DNA of 64,000 nt from Sclerurus mexicanus (GCA_013396755.1 VWZF01000445.1:943523-1007522); one strand, 5' to 3'. Positions 14,364 to 29,300 are shown, counted from the stretch's first letter. The notes: generated from the letters alone by a model not told the origin. Made by a program: numbers and translations.

Positions 14364-17300
14364 CAGATTTTCTTCTTTGACTATTCTGTGACCTGAACTG
14401 TTGAAGTCTTTTAAATTCATGTTTCCATGTAGCAAGACAGAAATGTTACCATTGGTCGAGTCATCTCAACAGTCTTGTGTATAATTTTAGATGCTATGGC
14501 CAGTGCTTTTATTTTGGAGTAGAACATTGTGTTCCTCGTAGACTCTGTGAAACTTACCACTGCCAGATCTTCTTCACTTTGGGCTCTGAAAAAAGCAACT
14601 GGAAACCAGATACTCTAAATGAACATCAGCTGACCCCAAACCATTCTGAAATGATCACTTTTGGAACATGTAAGCTTGTGTTACTTAATTACAACTGTAC
14701 ATTTATCTAGCTCTGATTTCCATTACAGCAGTGCGGTTCTAAAGTTTTTTGTGTGCCCTTCGGCATCCTGGCCAAATCTTTGCTCTGTGAACTGTACTGA
14801 ACTTGACTTCTTAAATCCAGTGTGCTGAGAGTTTGAAGAACGGGCGATGCCTTCATGACACGGTTGAAATCCTTAGATAACCCTTGTGGCACAAGTGCAG
14901 TTGGCTACTTGGGTTTTAGGTATTACAGTTGCTTTCCAGGAGCTCTTTTGCCCTAGCTCTTAAGTGTGAAGACAATATGGGAATTAAAGTTAGACAGTCT
15001 TAATGAAGACTAGATTAATCATGATTATCTTATAGTTCAGCGACCTCATTCTGCACACAAGTATTGTGTGTTTGGTTTCATTGCCAAACTCAAACCAAGG
15101 TTTGAATAAATTTTTCTCTACTTTTAAGTGGTAATTCTTTACAGAACGTCCTTAAAACAACCTGTTGCTGGAATTAGAAAATCTGCAAATTTCCAAAAGA
15201 TAACTTGGGATTTGTTTCTTCACAGAGATAGCACATAATAGTGCTAACCTAGGGAGCAAACAAAGCTTGTCAGTGATAGCTGCAGATGAGTGAACAGCTC
15301 TTTTAATTATTCTTTTCACCAGTTTAGAAACACAATCCCTATAGCTATAGAGCAGCATAAAGAGCAGGGTGAAGAACAAAGTCTTTATTGCTCAAGAATT
15401 GAAAGAGAAATTCTCTGTCATCAGGTATTTGAAAATAAACTCCCTTTCCCCAAGGAAAGTTCCTGCATTTAGGTCTAAGAAACTGAAGCTCATAACTATC
15501 CAATATGGAGCTAATATCTGGCTGCTAGTTACTGCTACCAAAGGGAGAGCATGTTGTTGTGTGAGGCTCTGATAGGGTCCTGCTCTGGATGTAGTTCATG
15601 AAAGCATCTTCTGCCTGTGGCCCACTGAATGAGTAGGTCCTTGGGTTGCTTTCTGAGTCTGATCCTGAAATGAATGCATTGCAAGTTGCTTTCAGTTTTA
15701 GTACTGAGCGTCATCTGGGCAGTATGGAGCAACTCCCACTGTCACTGGCACTAAAGGGACTGAAGGGCATTCACCACCTCCAAAGAATCGAGCTCTTTGA
15801 GTGTCTGAATCAAGTTGAGCAAGCTTTATACTCATAAAGGAGCAGCATTCCTATCAGTAGGACTCTGACATGAATTGATAAGGAAGAATCTGTGACTCAC
15901 TTTCTGTATCTACAGCAGTGGGTAATGGCTGTGTCTCCTTTGTCCCTCCGTGTCTAAGAGTGCTTTGAGATCTGTATCCTAAATGTGTAGAGTGCAATTA
16001 CAGGAGTAACCATTAGATTATTTCCTATGACCTTTCTTGTGTCACAGACAATTACGTTACTTACGTAATGCAGCTCAATAGCTTGCACTGGGATAAAACA
16101 TAATTCACTTTGGGATAAAGTTTGTCTTCCAAAAAAGCATCAAGTCTTGAAAACGTTGGGGGACAGAGAAGGAACTATCTCCTGTGCTTTCTGGTTCCAG
16201 TGGTTAATCACTGTCATTGCTGACTTTGTCTTCATCTTCCAACTGCTGGCTTTCTTTCTGCCTTTTTAAAATAGACTAAAGACCTCTCTGGCACCAAGCA
16301 TTTTCTAATGGTGCTTTCATACTATGATCCCATCACCCTTTTGTATCTCTTGTGAGAAAAATCATGTTCCTTCATTGTATGCTCTTTTTTGTCCCTCCCT
16401 TCTATTTCTCAAGCCACTCCATCCAAAGAAAACCCCCAATTGCTTGATGTTTTTCTGCCCTCTGTCCAGCTGTCCAACGTTGTTTTTTTCAATACAGACA
16501 GCCGAAGAGCAGGTAGTGTTCCAGGTTGTCTCCAAGCTCTGTATGACAATAAGATCATCTCCTCACTTTGATACTTCTCTGGTTTTGCAGTCCAAGACTG
16601 CTGTCAGTTCTGGTGTTGCTCTGGGAGTTCATGCTGAATTATTTGTCTGCTTCTAGCTTTTCACTCTTCCAGGGTTACAACTTTCCAGGAAATGGGATGT
16701 CCCTTGGGGTTCTTGTATAATTTTTGTTTTGTTTAAAGTCCGAGCATATTCCCAGTGGGATGTTTGCACATGCAGTTGTTTTTCTTCAAGATACAAAACA
16801 TTATAATATATTTCAGATCATTGTCAGATACCACTGTGCGAACACTTTAGTTTGCATTTTCCACATAGAGCAAATGTTTGTAAAAGGATAAGGACAAAAA
16901 ATTAGTGGAAAAAAATGCTACTATTTTTACTAGCACTATGTATTCTCCATATCTTGGGTTGAAAAGTGCAGAGAAAACTCATATTTTTCTCTGCAGAATA
17001 GGAAGCTTCATGAAACACACGGTGTTTCTCAGGATTGCAACTCAAATATTTATGTAGAAAACTGTCCGATACCACACAGAATATATACAATGTGCCGCTC
17101 AGGACACTGATAAATTGAATCAGTATTTCTAATCTGAATAAATGGCATGCATGTTTCTTTTCTCTGCAAATCTGGCTTTACAATCCTTTTTCATGCACTC
17201 CGAATCAGAGGAGGGAAAGGTACAGGATTTCTTGGTGCCATAAATAAAATACAGTGGTTGAAAAGTGAAGCTGTGCAAGACAGTGGGCTGGAAAATCAAC

Positions 17301-20300
17301 AAGGGCTGGAAATGGAAAGTAAGATTAAAGGTAACACTTAGCCACAAGACTATCCTTGGCAGCTTCAGAATAGTATGCAGTTAAATAAACACACACGCAA
17401 AGCTTACTTTGTAATGTGCCTTGCTCTCACTTTTAACGGCAGATGATTGCTGTTTACTGGAGGGTAGTGAACCACAGGAAGTTGGCCTTTTTTAGCCCTC
17501 TTGCCCTGGAAAAGAACTATGTGAAGGCAACTCAATATAAACTCTCTTCCTTCCCTTCCCAGCTCCTCACTCCCAGCTGTAGCTTTTTTCCTTGACTGGG
17601 TATCTGAGCATCTCCAGTTCAGACAAGTGAGGATCACTTCCAGCTATAGATTGCCTTTTTTTTTTTATCCTTTGTGTTTTGTAAAAGAGCCAGCAAGCAC
17701 AATTATGCAAACCTGCTTGACCTGGTGTGCCAGAAGTAAAAGGACTTTGATTGCAATGGGAACCTTACCACCCTCAGCCTCTTGGTAGCAGAATGATGAA
17801 GCAATTTGCAACCTCAGAAAGCTTAGGATATCACGAACACCTTTAGCCAGTTTCTGATTGTTCAAGTGGTAGTTGCTTAATATTATTACAGCATCGGGGA
17901 GCAAAATTGCCATAGATTTGGGCACTTGCCATAACTAAGTTTTATGTGAAGGGTAACATAAATCTTGCATCTGGGCATCCTGTGCATGTGGAAACATGGA
18001 CAATGAGGTGCTGAGATCAGTGACGCAAGCCAAGATCTTTTCTTATCTCAAAGAGAATGACTTTGGAAATAATTTCAAAGTGAAGAAAGTAAAAGATGTA
18101 AGTGAAGAAGAGCTGCTTTGTTAGAAAAGCTTCTCAAACATGTACGTGGTATTTGGCCAAGGAAATGTGATCTAAACTTTATGTTTGGTGGCCTAAGTTA
18201 TGCTGGTTCACTTTGTTTGTCCTGATGATTTTTCACTATGATATTCTGCTTTGCAGTTGTGACAGGCTAGTGTTATAACTCAGTAGCAACAATAAATTGT
18301 TACATTGTAGTTGATCTTAATAACAATTCTGTGCTTTTTCAGATGGTTGCAAATCAGCTTAGATTGTGGGGTCTTTTTAACCTCTGCAGCGAGATTGTTG
18401 TTCTATGTCTAGCACTGTAACATGTAATTGGGAGCTGACAGATGAGCTATTATTTGAAGGATGTTTTTCAGTATTGTTGAGGTGATGTATGTTTCCCAGT
18501 CTGATCAAAACAATTTATCGCTTAAAATTTTTATTTAAAGATAAATGTTTGGTGTCCTAAAATGGAAGGTTGCTTTAGGGAATTCGAACTTTTAATTTGA
18601 AACAAGAAAACTGAAGTAAAAAAAAAAATAATAAAAAGAACAAAAAGGAAGCTGCAAGAAGAACAAACTCAAAGTCCTTTTCAGTGCGAAGTGAGCTACT
18701 TTAGGTCAAAGTTTAAGAAAACTGTGCCTAAGAAAAGCCTACTAGACTGAACTTCTCAGTGTACTTGTATTAATACAGACAATTCCTCAGTGAGGGATGG
18801 GAGTAGCAGTTCGGAAAGGCAAAGTAGGGAACTAAACAGCAGGTCGGTGGGTGTCTCATGAGGCTGAACGTTGGATCTATGGTGGTCTTTCTCTTCCTAT
18901 CCTTTGAAAGACCTTATAGGTTTTGCTTACATATTGGTGTCCAAAGAGAAAATATCTGAAGCTATTACAGTTTTTCAAGGTGGACACACAGGCCTCCCAG
19001 ACAGCTACAGTTCAGCTGAATTTTTTCAGAGGGGCTGAATTTGCTCCCTGTGTGTCACTGACTGGCATTTTCCTTAATGTAGATGAGAGCCTGAAATCCA
19101 TTTCATGTGCCAAGAGATGGAGCAGTGTTCACAGAGTGCCTCTCTGTGCTGGGGACAGTGCAGGGTGGCCCTGAGACAGGTTTGTTCTACCTGTGGAGGA
19201 CCTCAGAGAGCAGAGAGTCCGAGCTGCAGCCTCCAAAACACTGCCCTGTAGAGCACAGCATGCATCGACCCACATGATTATATATGCTCAGTGCAGGAGT
19301 GGGTTTGTCAGAGCCTGCAGGCTACTCACAGTAACCAATATTGCTAATTTAAAGATAGACTGATGTGTCTACATTGATTTCAATCACAGTAGTGACTTTC
19401 TTTCTATGAATGAACAACCTGGAGACAGACTAATTGATTGCACATATTTTTGATCAGTATGCTTCGCTTCTTTGCCTTTTCTTGCTGTTCAGCTGTAGGA
19501 GTTTAAATACTCAAGGACATGTAAAATCCATACATATTTGTGAGCTAAATAAGAAGAAAATTTCTAAATCTTGTTTGGATTTTACACTAGCTAATGCAGA
19601 AGTCATGTGGATGTAAACAGTGCTCCAGGTTTGAACTTTAAATTTTTCTGAAAACTTAAGGTTAAGGCTGAGAAACCCTTATAGCCTAAAGAACACTCAT
19701 TCCTTATTTCAGTGTCCACAGGGTTCAACCATCTTATTAAGTCTTTCATGTTTGGTCACTGGATTTTTTGTTATCATAACCAAGATTGGTCTTCATAAAA
19801 GAATTCTGAGCAAATTAGCGGCATCTCACCTCACCTCACTCTCTGCAATAAAGCAGTGTCGCTGCTTCATTCTGTCCCATAATGAGATGGTTTGATGGGA
19901 AAACACTGGGCCTGATTTTACCAGGATTTGATGCAGGTGTGTTTCTAGAGCTGATTTTATTTTATTGGCTCTCATTCTTTGTATCTCTCTTGAGTTTTAC
20001 CTGGGCTTTGGCCACTGAATTTTATTAGCTTCAAAATTTCATGTCTGTACAGCTCACTGGCAAGGACAGAAATTATTGTAATGGATGTAATAGGAGGTTA
20101 TTTTTTCATCCTTAGTTTTATCTAGGCTTCGTTTATATTTTCTTTTAAAATGCCATTTTTAAAACATGAACAGGTCTGATTAGTCTAGTAAGAATTGTGC
20201 ACACTGAAGATATTTGTCAGTGATTAACATTATTGCAATTACAATACAATTAGTTTTATTGTTTTTAACAAGTTGAAATATATTAGCAATTTGAGGATTT

Positions 20301-23300
20301 GTAATCAAAGGTATTTGGGATCATGTCCAGAAGAATTTTTAGGGAAAATCTTATCCATAACTAAAAGGGAATTATCTCATTAAATCTCTTACATGTTCAA
20401 GCAAATGATTTGGACATTGTTTTATTTTGATTTGGTTTGGGTTTTTTTAAGGAGAAAAGGGATTAAAGGGAGAGAACAAGTGGTATTTGCTCGACCCTAG
20501 TGTATTCTTTGACTAATAAATAATTTGAGGTCTGTATTGTGGTCCCATGAGTGCTTATGTGAGCTCAGGTGGGAATATCTAAGAGATGTAGCATGGCTGG
20601 TTCCTCAAGGTGCTAGGGGAACTCTGGAAAATAAGTGCCTTAGTCTCCTACCTCAAGCAGTGAGCTCCTAAAACTGAGTGAAGCAATGCAACCCCAGACT
20701 GTTCTCAGCCATAGAACCCATCAGACCCACTTAACTTTTGCCTACCATGAGAAGTCATTGAGGGGCAGACCCTGGCAAGCCGCTGGAAAGGGCAGGGGCT
20801 GGAGAGTGAGCAGCTGACATCCGTTTGCAGGAATGTGCTGCTTTCGGGTGTCAGCAACACCACCCCTCACAGAGGAACGTTGCACTGCCCCTGATTCAGC
20901 TCTGTGTGAGAGTTTGGCTGTGCCATGGCTGGTTTTGTGAAGTTCCAGTGGCCCTTTGCTTTGGCAAGCCACTGGGGTTCTTGGGTTGCCCTTTGTTCCC
21001 CCTTTTGTGTGGGACATGCTTCTCAGGATGCTCCCTCTTCTTATTTGAAACCCAGAGCACTGGGTGGTAGTATGGTACAGCGAAGTCATTCTTGGATTTT
21101 TTGAGGTGTTTTAGCTGTGGCTGAGCACAAAACAGGAGGCACTTGGCATGGTTCCAGCAAAACCGCTCTCGCCAGTGGTCCCAGTAACAATAAGGTAGTG
21201 CTGTGTGGGACCTGTTTGGGTCTCACAAAACCCAGATGAGGTCCAACAGAGTTTGCCAGCCCTGCTTCTGTGCTGTGCTTAAGTGACCCTGCTGCTCTGG
21301 GCCATGGGTATGCTCGTGTTGTGCTGCACCTGAGCTGGTAGATCTCTCTGAAGCTGCATTTAGCCATAGTATGTGTATTTGCAGCTGCATCATGGCTGTT
21401 TTACAACTTGGGGAAAACAGTTCAAAGCAGCTGAGAAGGGACTGCTGAGATTCAGATGGACTTTTTATGCTCTTTCCCTCCCATAACATGATGTGAGGAA
21501 TGCAAGGAATGTAGAGGGATGATAGCTTAAAAAAGCTAGTTTGGCTTTTGAGCACCAAGAACATTGACACCTATAGTGTGGTGTGAGTATGTGTGTATAT
21601 AGTGCTGCTTTACAGATAGTAGTGGGATACTTGGCTTTCTGTGTCACTAACAAGACTGAGGTTGTGTGTGTTTGACAGACAATGGGGCAGTTCTCTGCTG
21701 CTTTCTTTCAGCAGCAGCAGAGCTGGCAAAAATGAACACTAGTGGTCTTGCTCCTGGGATTCTTTGGCCTTCCCTGTTAGAGCCTGATTTCATAATGCAG
21801 CAGCAGAAGCTGAGCCACTTTAAAGAATTCCGTACTCCCTGCCTTCTGTGCTGGTTCCCACCCTCACCCCACAATTCCCTGTCCCCTCAGTTTGCTGAGA
21901 GGAGCTGGTTGTGAGGACAAGTAATAAGCAGCATCTGTCACCTGGCTTTAAATCAGTCCTCTAAAAAATAAATGTATTTAAAAATCCTTCTCTGCTGGGG
22001 ATTGACAAAGTTGCAATTATATCTGTGCTACAGCTTAAGAAAACACACATGGAACCTCATCCTGAAATAAAGAAATACTATGATTAAAGCAAATGCTGAA
22101 GCAAGCAAACAGTTTTTACATTTTTCAATGTATTGAAAAAAAATTTTCTTTGTTTTTTTCAGCATTGCTTGAAAAACCCATCAGCAAAAGACGAGACAGT
22201 GAAGCTGTGCAGAAGGCCAAGATCCTTTATGCATCCTGCATGAATGAGAGTAAGTGGCTTGATTTGAGAGTGACATATGATCCTGATGGGTCCCTTAAAA
22301 CTCAGCATATTCTATGATTCTAAGGAATATGTGTTCCCTGTGTTTATAAAGACAGGGGTTTTGTCTCTGCTGAGCTCTCTGAAGCTCTGTGCAGATGCAT
22401 GGATTTTGCTGATATGGATTCAACTGAATACAGAGGGTCTTCTACACATTTCTGAAGCTGGCTATTGAGACTGAGGCATACTCAGGCACAAGAAGTCAGT
22501 TTTAGAGAGACCTGTGCTCATCAGGAAACTGTGAAGAGATATTTATCTGTGCAAAAGAATGCTAAACCTGTGCCCCAGGACTGTGGTGTTAGTGCCCGGG
22601 GTCAGTAAATCAGAGGAGCTCTCCAATGGAATTCTCATACTGATATTTTCAACACTTGTTACCCAGCATCTTCTATATTTCTCTAAATTCTTTTAAACAA
22701 AACACTTCCCCAGGGGTGGGTATAGACAGCCCTGGACTCTTTAGCTTTGAGTTATCTGCTTTGAGTCAAACAAGTTAGGACAGGAAGCCCTTTAGCCATG
22801 TTTGCAGTGCTTTTCCTCAGCTTCTGAATGCTGCTCTAAAGTGATGTACAGTAGTTTGGGACACACCAGTACCCCCATGTAGCTGCACAGGTGAAAAATG
22901 AGTTGGAAGTGCCCTTTGTCCTTTTGGGTTGCTTGCTGTTTTGGTCACCACAATATAAGAAAGATATTAAACTATTTTAGAGGGCATTCAAAGGAGGGCA
23001 ATGAAGATTGTAAAGGGCCTTGAGGGGAAGCGGTATGAGGAGTGGCTGAGGGCACTTGGTCTGTTCAGCCCAGAGAATGTGAGACTGAGGGGAGACCTTA
23101 ATGCAGTCCACAACTTCCTTGTGAGGGAAAGAGGGGCAGGAGGCACTGATCTCTGCTCTGTGGTGACCAGTAGCAGCCCCCGAGGGAATGGCCAGAAGTT
23201 GTGCAGGGGAGGTTCAGGTTGAATATCAGAAAAAGGTTCTTCACTCAGAGGTTGGTTGGGTACTGGAACAGCCTCCCCAGGGCAGTGGTCACACACCAAG

Positions 23301-26300
23301 CCTGATAGAGTTCAAGAAACATTTGGATGATTCTCTCAGACACATGGTGTGACACTTGGGGATGATCCTGTGCAGGGCTAAGTGTTGGACTCAATGATCC
23401 TTGTGGGTCCCTTCCAACTTGGGATATTCTTTGAATCTGTGATTTCCTGGACAGTTTTCTTCCAGCATGGCCCAAGACTGTCAGCAATTGAGACAGCCTG
23501 GCCTGCAGCCTTGGTGCCAGGATACTACCCCTCTAGCTTTGAGTATGTGCAATAACCAGCCTTCCCTCAGCCCCACAGAGACAGTGAAGTTTCTATGCTG
23601 GCTTCTAAGTGAGAATTTTTTTTTACATTTACTTAATTACAGTATTTGCCTTTTTTGAAAGGTACTGATTTGCCTCTCCTATTCTTGATACAGATAAACT
23701 GGGTTGTACTCCTGTGCTGATGTGCTCACAGGCAGAGCAGAGGCTTTGGGTTTCAGCTATTGTGTTTTGTCTTGCCTGGAAATCAACTGATGCCATTAAA
23801 TGTTTGTCTTGTGTGGCTGCTGCTGCATTTGAATTGTCTAGAATGTAATTGTTGTCACACTTTGGCATTTCAGATAAAATTGAAAAAGCTGATGTGAAGC
23901 CCCTGTTAAGTATATTGAAGCATTCACCATTCCGCTGGCCTGTGTTGGAATCCAATATTGGACCTGAAGGGCTGTGGTCAGAAAGGAGGTTTAGCTTAGT
24001 CCAAGCCTTGGCAACTCTTCGTGGCCAACACAGTAACTCTGTCTTCATCCGTTTGTATGTGGCTGCTGATGACAAGATCTCCAATCGGTATATTCTGAAG
24101 GTACAATATAGCATCTCTAATAGGTTACTTTGCATGGCATTTTATGGTCTTTTTTTTAAAAAAACCCATGTTTACATGCCAAATGTTTACACTTGATTAT
24201 TGTTACTATTTACCAGCTTACAGATTGACATAGGTGCCAATTTATGGGAACATAGAAGCCACTACTAACCACATGCTACTGAAAAATATTTCTGTTCATA
24301 TTGTTTTCTTCTTTCAAATGGCAGAGAAAAAATGACTCCCAATAGATCAATGTCTAGGGTCTATGTGCATGAGAATAAGAGGTCAGTATCTAGTCCTGGG
24401 CATGTTCTGGATGCTGCTTATGACTCATTAGTTGCATGAAGAATGGGTTTGTCTGTGAAGATGAAGACTGGTGCATCAGTAGCAGATATTCTGAATTTGA
24501 GCTATTTTTCTTAACATGGAAACACATAATCTGAGGTTTATGCAGCCCCTTACAGATCCCAAGCACTTTTGAACCTGAAATACAGAATTTACCTTTTTAC
24601 CTTTTAGACCAAAGCATTAGCAGTTTATTAACAGTGCATGGCGTTACACAACAGTTTAGTGAGAAAAAGACCCAAGAAATGTTGCCTCCCTCTAGTCTGA
24701 CAAAACTTCAGAGAAAATTGTATTACTGTGAGATGTCACCACAGCAAATCTGAGTGCCTGGGCCAAATGCATTGCTGTTCAAGAACTACAGATGAGTAGC
24801 CACAGTAGACCAGCCCTCCACTGCTGCAAGAAAATAGGCAAGAGAGAAAAAACAAGTAAGAAAGTTATGATGCCATTCATCACAGCAAAATAGGATCTGT
24901 GTTCCTTATTTTGCCGGCATCTGGGCTAGCTGTAGGAATGTAGCCAAGAATACATTGTATTTAGGGATCAAGCAACACTTAACTGTGGTGGTATTGGAGC
25001 AGATGTCAGTTCTGAGTCAGTTCTTCAAAATGTCTTTTGACTGAGGCATTTAACTGGTATAAAGTTGAAGGCAAACTTTTCCCCATCTAGGACATTTTTC
25101 TGGATAGTCAACAGCAGACCAACAGTTTGCTGTATTAAATATGTCAATCTGTTAAGATGCTTTTAAGATCCTGTCAGGTTTTCTTTGGCTGGAGTCCCAT
25201 TTAAAAAAGCTGAAGCAGTAGAATGTTTAGTTGGGTATCTCCTGTCATATTTCAGTCCAACTCACCTGCCAGCAAAGGACTGGGCAGGCTTATCCTTACT
25301 GCTGATCTCTTGGAAATGGATTATAACTATCAGTACATTCACTCAGCATGCTTAGTGGTTCCTAAGAATCAAGTATCTGAATAACTGGAGCACTACACAC
25401 TATGACTAATGTATTATTCCATAGGGTATTGTGTTGTTAATTTGATTAAGATCTCGATCTGCAGATTGCATCAGCCATTATTCTACTTTGTCCGTGTTTT
25501 AACAAATTCCCAGGGGTATAGATGTACCACAGAGAATTTCAATCTACTTGTGAGAATGGCTTTATTGCAAAATTCTTTTTGTTCAGCATTGCAAAATCAT
25601 CATTGTATCATAAAAAAGTAGAAACTCCAAATAAAACTTTGTCCAACATTCAACATTGTTTTTTTTTTCCCTGAGGACTAAAGAAGTTTGTTATCTTTTT
25701 TGTTTATTTTTTTTTGTTTATGTTTGTGCTGTCTTAGTTTTAATGTGCTGTCAGATCCAACTCTTAAGCCCAGAAAACTTGGATGAGCATTTAGTGTAAG
25801 TCAAATAACTGAAATAACAAAAAATCTGAAGTTAACTATTGCCAAAGCACACATACAAAAAGGATGAAAGGATACTGTTTTTACTTCAGTATCCTCAGAA
25901 ATGAAGATACTGTTTTTCAAAGAATCAGATTTGCACTCAGTGTCACATTTACTCTCTTTTTTGAGGATGATTCGTTTTATTTATTTATGGTATATTTTGA
26001 CGGTTGTGAACATCAACTAGTCAAGGACAACACTGCATTTATTCATTAATTTTAGATTCTAAGATTTATTTTTGGAACATTTTTATAAATATTGAAAATG
26101 TGAAATTTAAATGGTTTAACCTAAAGTATTTAGATTTAAAAAGACACATGAAATTGTATGAATAAATACAATCTCTCTTTAGTAGATTTACCTTTTAAAA
26201 ACAATTACAGCATCAAAGCAATAATTTTAAAACATCAAAACTGTTGTTTCTGTTCCAATCAGTATCTTACTCATTGTTTGGAATCGGACTGAATGATGTT

Positions 26301-29300
26301 TGCAGCTTTGGCTTCCATACCCTAACTAACTTACCTTCATTGCATTGAAAAGTCCTGGGAAATCTCCATTCCCAGTAACAATTACAAAATATATGCTGTG
26401 TTGTGAATTTTGCCTGGTTAGGAATTTGAAGCAGTATGCAAATACTCTCATCTAGATATTTGACTCAAAGCACTAAGTGCAGATCTCAAACTTTCAGGTC
26501 CGGTTTAGGAATTACCTTGAGGACCTAATTCCAGAATTAGGGTGGCTGTAGACCAGCAAGTTACATCCATGTTTAGATCAAAAAGATAAGTGAAAATCAA
26601 AGATCCATCTGGACCTACAAGATACTTTTAGGTAATGTACTGGAGAGATAACAATATCTTGGGCATGCCTGCAATCCTGGCTGGCATCCAGCTTTGTCAG
26701 TACATCTGTTCCAAAAGCTAAATACAGCACCCAGTGCTGCTCTGGGGTGAAGCTCAGAAGTGTAATCTCAGTTTCAGTCAAGAGAGGCTAATGATGCCTT
26801 CCAGATACACAGCAGCTAACATACTCCAGCACCTCATGGACATTTGGTCCATACACTAGACTGGTGTGTCCCAAAGCTGACTCTTGTGCCCCTGAAACGT
26901 GCATAGGATGAATGGTCGTCAGCACAAACTGTCCTATTGCATTAGCTAATGCTAATGGAGCCATAAACTCCTACATCACACAGGTGATTCTTTTCTGTAG
27001 GTGGCTTAGATATTGCAAGGGGCATCTGAGGTTCTCCAGATCACAGTAATGTGATTTAGTTAATATCTGTCAGCATAACATTTTTCTGTTGTTTTGAATT
27101 CCTGTGGAAGTCAGGCAGGTGCAGAATATTGTGTATGTATTACATATTTGCACACATCTACCACAGCTGCCAGAAAAACATGAACTCTTCCAAGGCTGCT
27201 TATCAGTCTAACTTTGATTACTGATGAATTTACCTATTAAATGTTGCTTATTGTTATTTTTAACAGCTTGACCAAGCAAGCCTCTCTCTGGCATCTCGAG
27301 AGGATTACCTAGAAAACACCACAGAAGCCAAATCTGTAAGTATTATCAACTAGAAATTAGAGTGAGCATTTTCCCCCTCAGCTTTTTTTCATTGTTGGGT
27401 TTGTTTTGTTGAACTCCAAATTGAGAAAGGGCTGTGTGTTGTTTGGATTGGGATTTTTGAGGGTATCTTCTACCAGAAGACACCACGACTACCACACTTT
27501 TGCAGATTCCTAATGGAAGATTTTTGTGAGATTTGGGGTCTCCCTGCTTTTCTTCCCCCTGGTCTACTGCTGCAGCTCTGCTCAAGAGCAAACCCAGTAG
27601 TCACATCACTCTGTTTGTTTCTTTACAGTACCGAGATGCCTTTTTGCAGTTCATGGTTGATACAGCAGTGCTTCTGGGTGCAAATGCTTCACGAGCCGAA
27701 TCTGACATGAAATCAGTTCTAAGACTGGAAGTTAAGATAGCAGAGGTTGGTAATCTAAATGCAATCCTTTTTCAAAACAAAATCCTGTATATCAATGACA
27801 TTAGCAGTAGTTCTTTTTAGAACTTGAAGGAAAGGAGCAGATCCTGATGAAGAAAGGATTAATAATATTTCTCCCTTAATTAGTTATTACATTTATTATT
27901 TTATTCTTAGTGGATGAAACCATAGCCAAATATCCTTGGTCCTTTAAATTGTGATGTTATCTAGGCTCACTAGAGATAAGCCTGGGGGTGGCATGGCAAT
28001 ATTTAAGAGACAGTGTGCTAGCGAGGTCCTTTGGTCTGCTGACTCAGTGGAAGTAAGGGATGGAGATCCATATGGCAGCAAAGATGCAGGGGTTGTTGAT
28101 GTGTTAAAAACTCTGGAAGCACTGTTGGTCCTATAGGAATTAAGGCTTCCAGCCCTGAAAAAGTGATGGGATCAATATCCCAATAAAGAGCAACTACAGC
28201 AATGCACTGGTACCCATTGTGCAGCTGGAAAACTATGATATAGCTGCAGTCATGGAAACATGGTGGCTTGACTGGAAGTTAGCAAATGTGATGCCCATGT
28301 ACAAGAGGGGCCACAAGGAGGATCTGGGGAGCTACAGGCCGGTCAGTCTGACTTCAGTTCTCTAAAACATTATTGAGTACATCATCTCTGGTGCTATGTG
28401 CAGCACATACAAGATAATCAATTGACCAGGCGCAGTCACCATGGATTTATGAAAGGCAGGTCCTGCTTGAGTAACCTGATCTCCTTCTATGACAAAGTGA
28501 CCCACTCAGTGGATGAGGGAAAGGCTGTGGATGTTGTCTGCCTGGACCTCAGCAAACCCTTTAACACTGTTTCCCATAGCGCTCTCCAGGAGGAACTGCC
28601 TGTTCAGGAGCACTCTTTGCTGGGTGAAAAGCTGGCTGGATGGCTGGACCCAGGGAGTGGTGGTTAAATGGAGTTACATCCAGCTGGTGGCCAGTCACAA
28701 GTGGTGTTCCCTAGAACTCAGTCTTTGGGCCAGTCCTATTTAATATCTTTATCAATGAGCTGGGTGAGGGAACTGAGAGCACCCTCAGTCAGTTTGCAGA
28801 CTACACCAAGTCGGGTGGCTGTGCTGATCTGCTGGAGGGTAGGAAGGTTCCACAGAGGGATCTTGACAGACCTGATTGATGAGCCAAGGCCAACTGTATG
28901 AGGTTCAACAGGGCCAAGTGCCAGGTCCTAGCTCTGGGGTCAAAACAAGCCCATGCAACTCTCCAGGCTTGGGGAAGAGTGGCTTGGAAGCTGCCTGGTG
29001 GAAAAGGACCTGGGGGTCCTGGGCACAGCTGGATGAACGTGAGCCAGTGTGTGCCCAGGTGGCCAAGAAGGCCAATGGCATCCTGGCCTGTATCAGAAAT
29101 CAGGTGGCCAGCAGGACCAGGGCCATAATTGTGCTCCTGTACCCAGCACTGGTGAGGCCACACCACAAATCCTGTGTGCAGTTTTGGGTTCCTCACCACA
29201 AGAAGGACATTGAGGTGCTCTGGGGCACAGGTCTTAGGAGGAGCAGCTGAGGGATCTGGGGTTTAGTGTGGAGAAAAGGAGGCTCAGGGTAGACCTTATC

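Larger units (their letters stand above)
6009..22162 (+). other. PHEX intron 3 (16 kb)
   Basis: The second-largest intron in the window. I see microsatellites at 8843-8890 and 14197-14362, a T16 run at 8512, a CCAA-type run at 9857-9895, and a GC-richer unannotated stretch at about 20,580-21,450. Candidate regulatory motifs occur near 12,110-12,190 and 16,051-16,069. No CR1 or coding sequence was recognised, so it is strikingly poor in recognisable transposons for its length. Confidence 0.85.
22250..23873 (+). other. PHEX intron 4
   Basis: A 1.6-kb intron with donor GTAAGT and acceptor TTGGCATTTCAG. Two sense CR1 pieces fill about a third of it: a 50-bp tail next to the donor and a ~500-bp 3' fragment. 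The remainder is unremarkable. Confidence 0.9.

Noticed and set aside
23629..24135. 168-codon minus-strand open frame over exon 5
   Set aside because: It is the antisense shadow of PHEX exon 5, where coding constraint suppresses stops.
28398..28667. 89-codon open frame resembling a reverse transcriptase
   Set aside because: It is the RT fragment of the CR1 copy at 27,950-29,630, flanked by stops and frameshifts, so it is annotated as part of the element and not as a gene.
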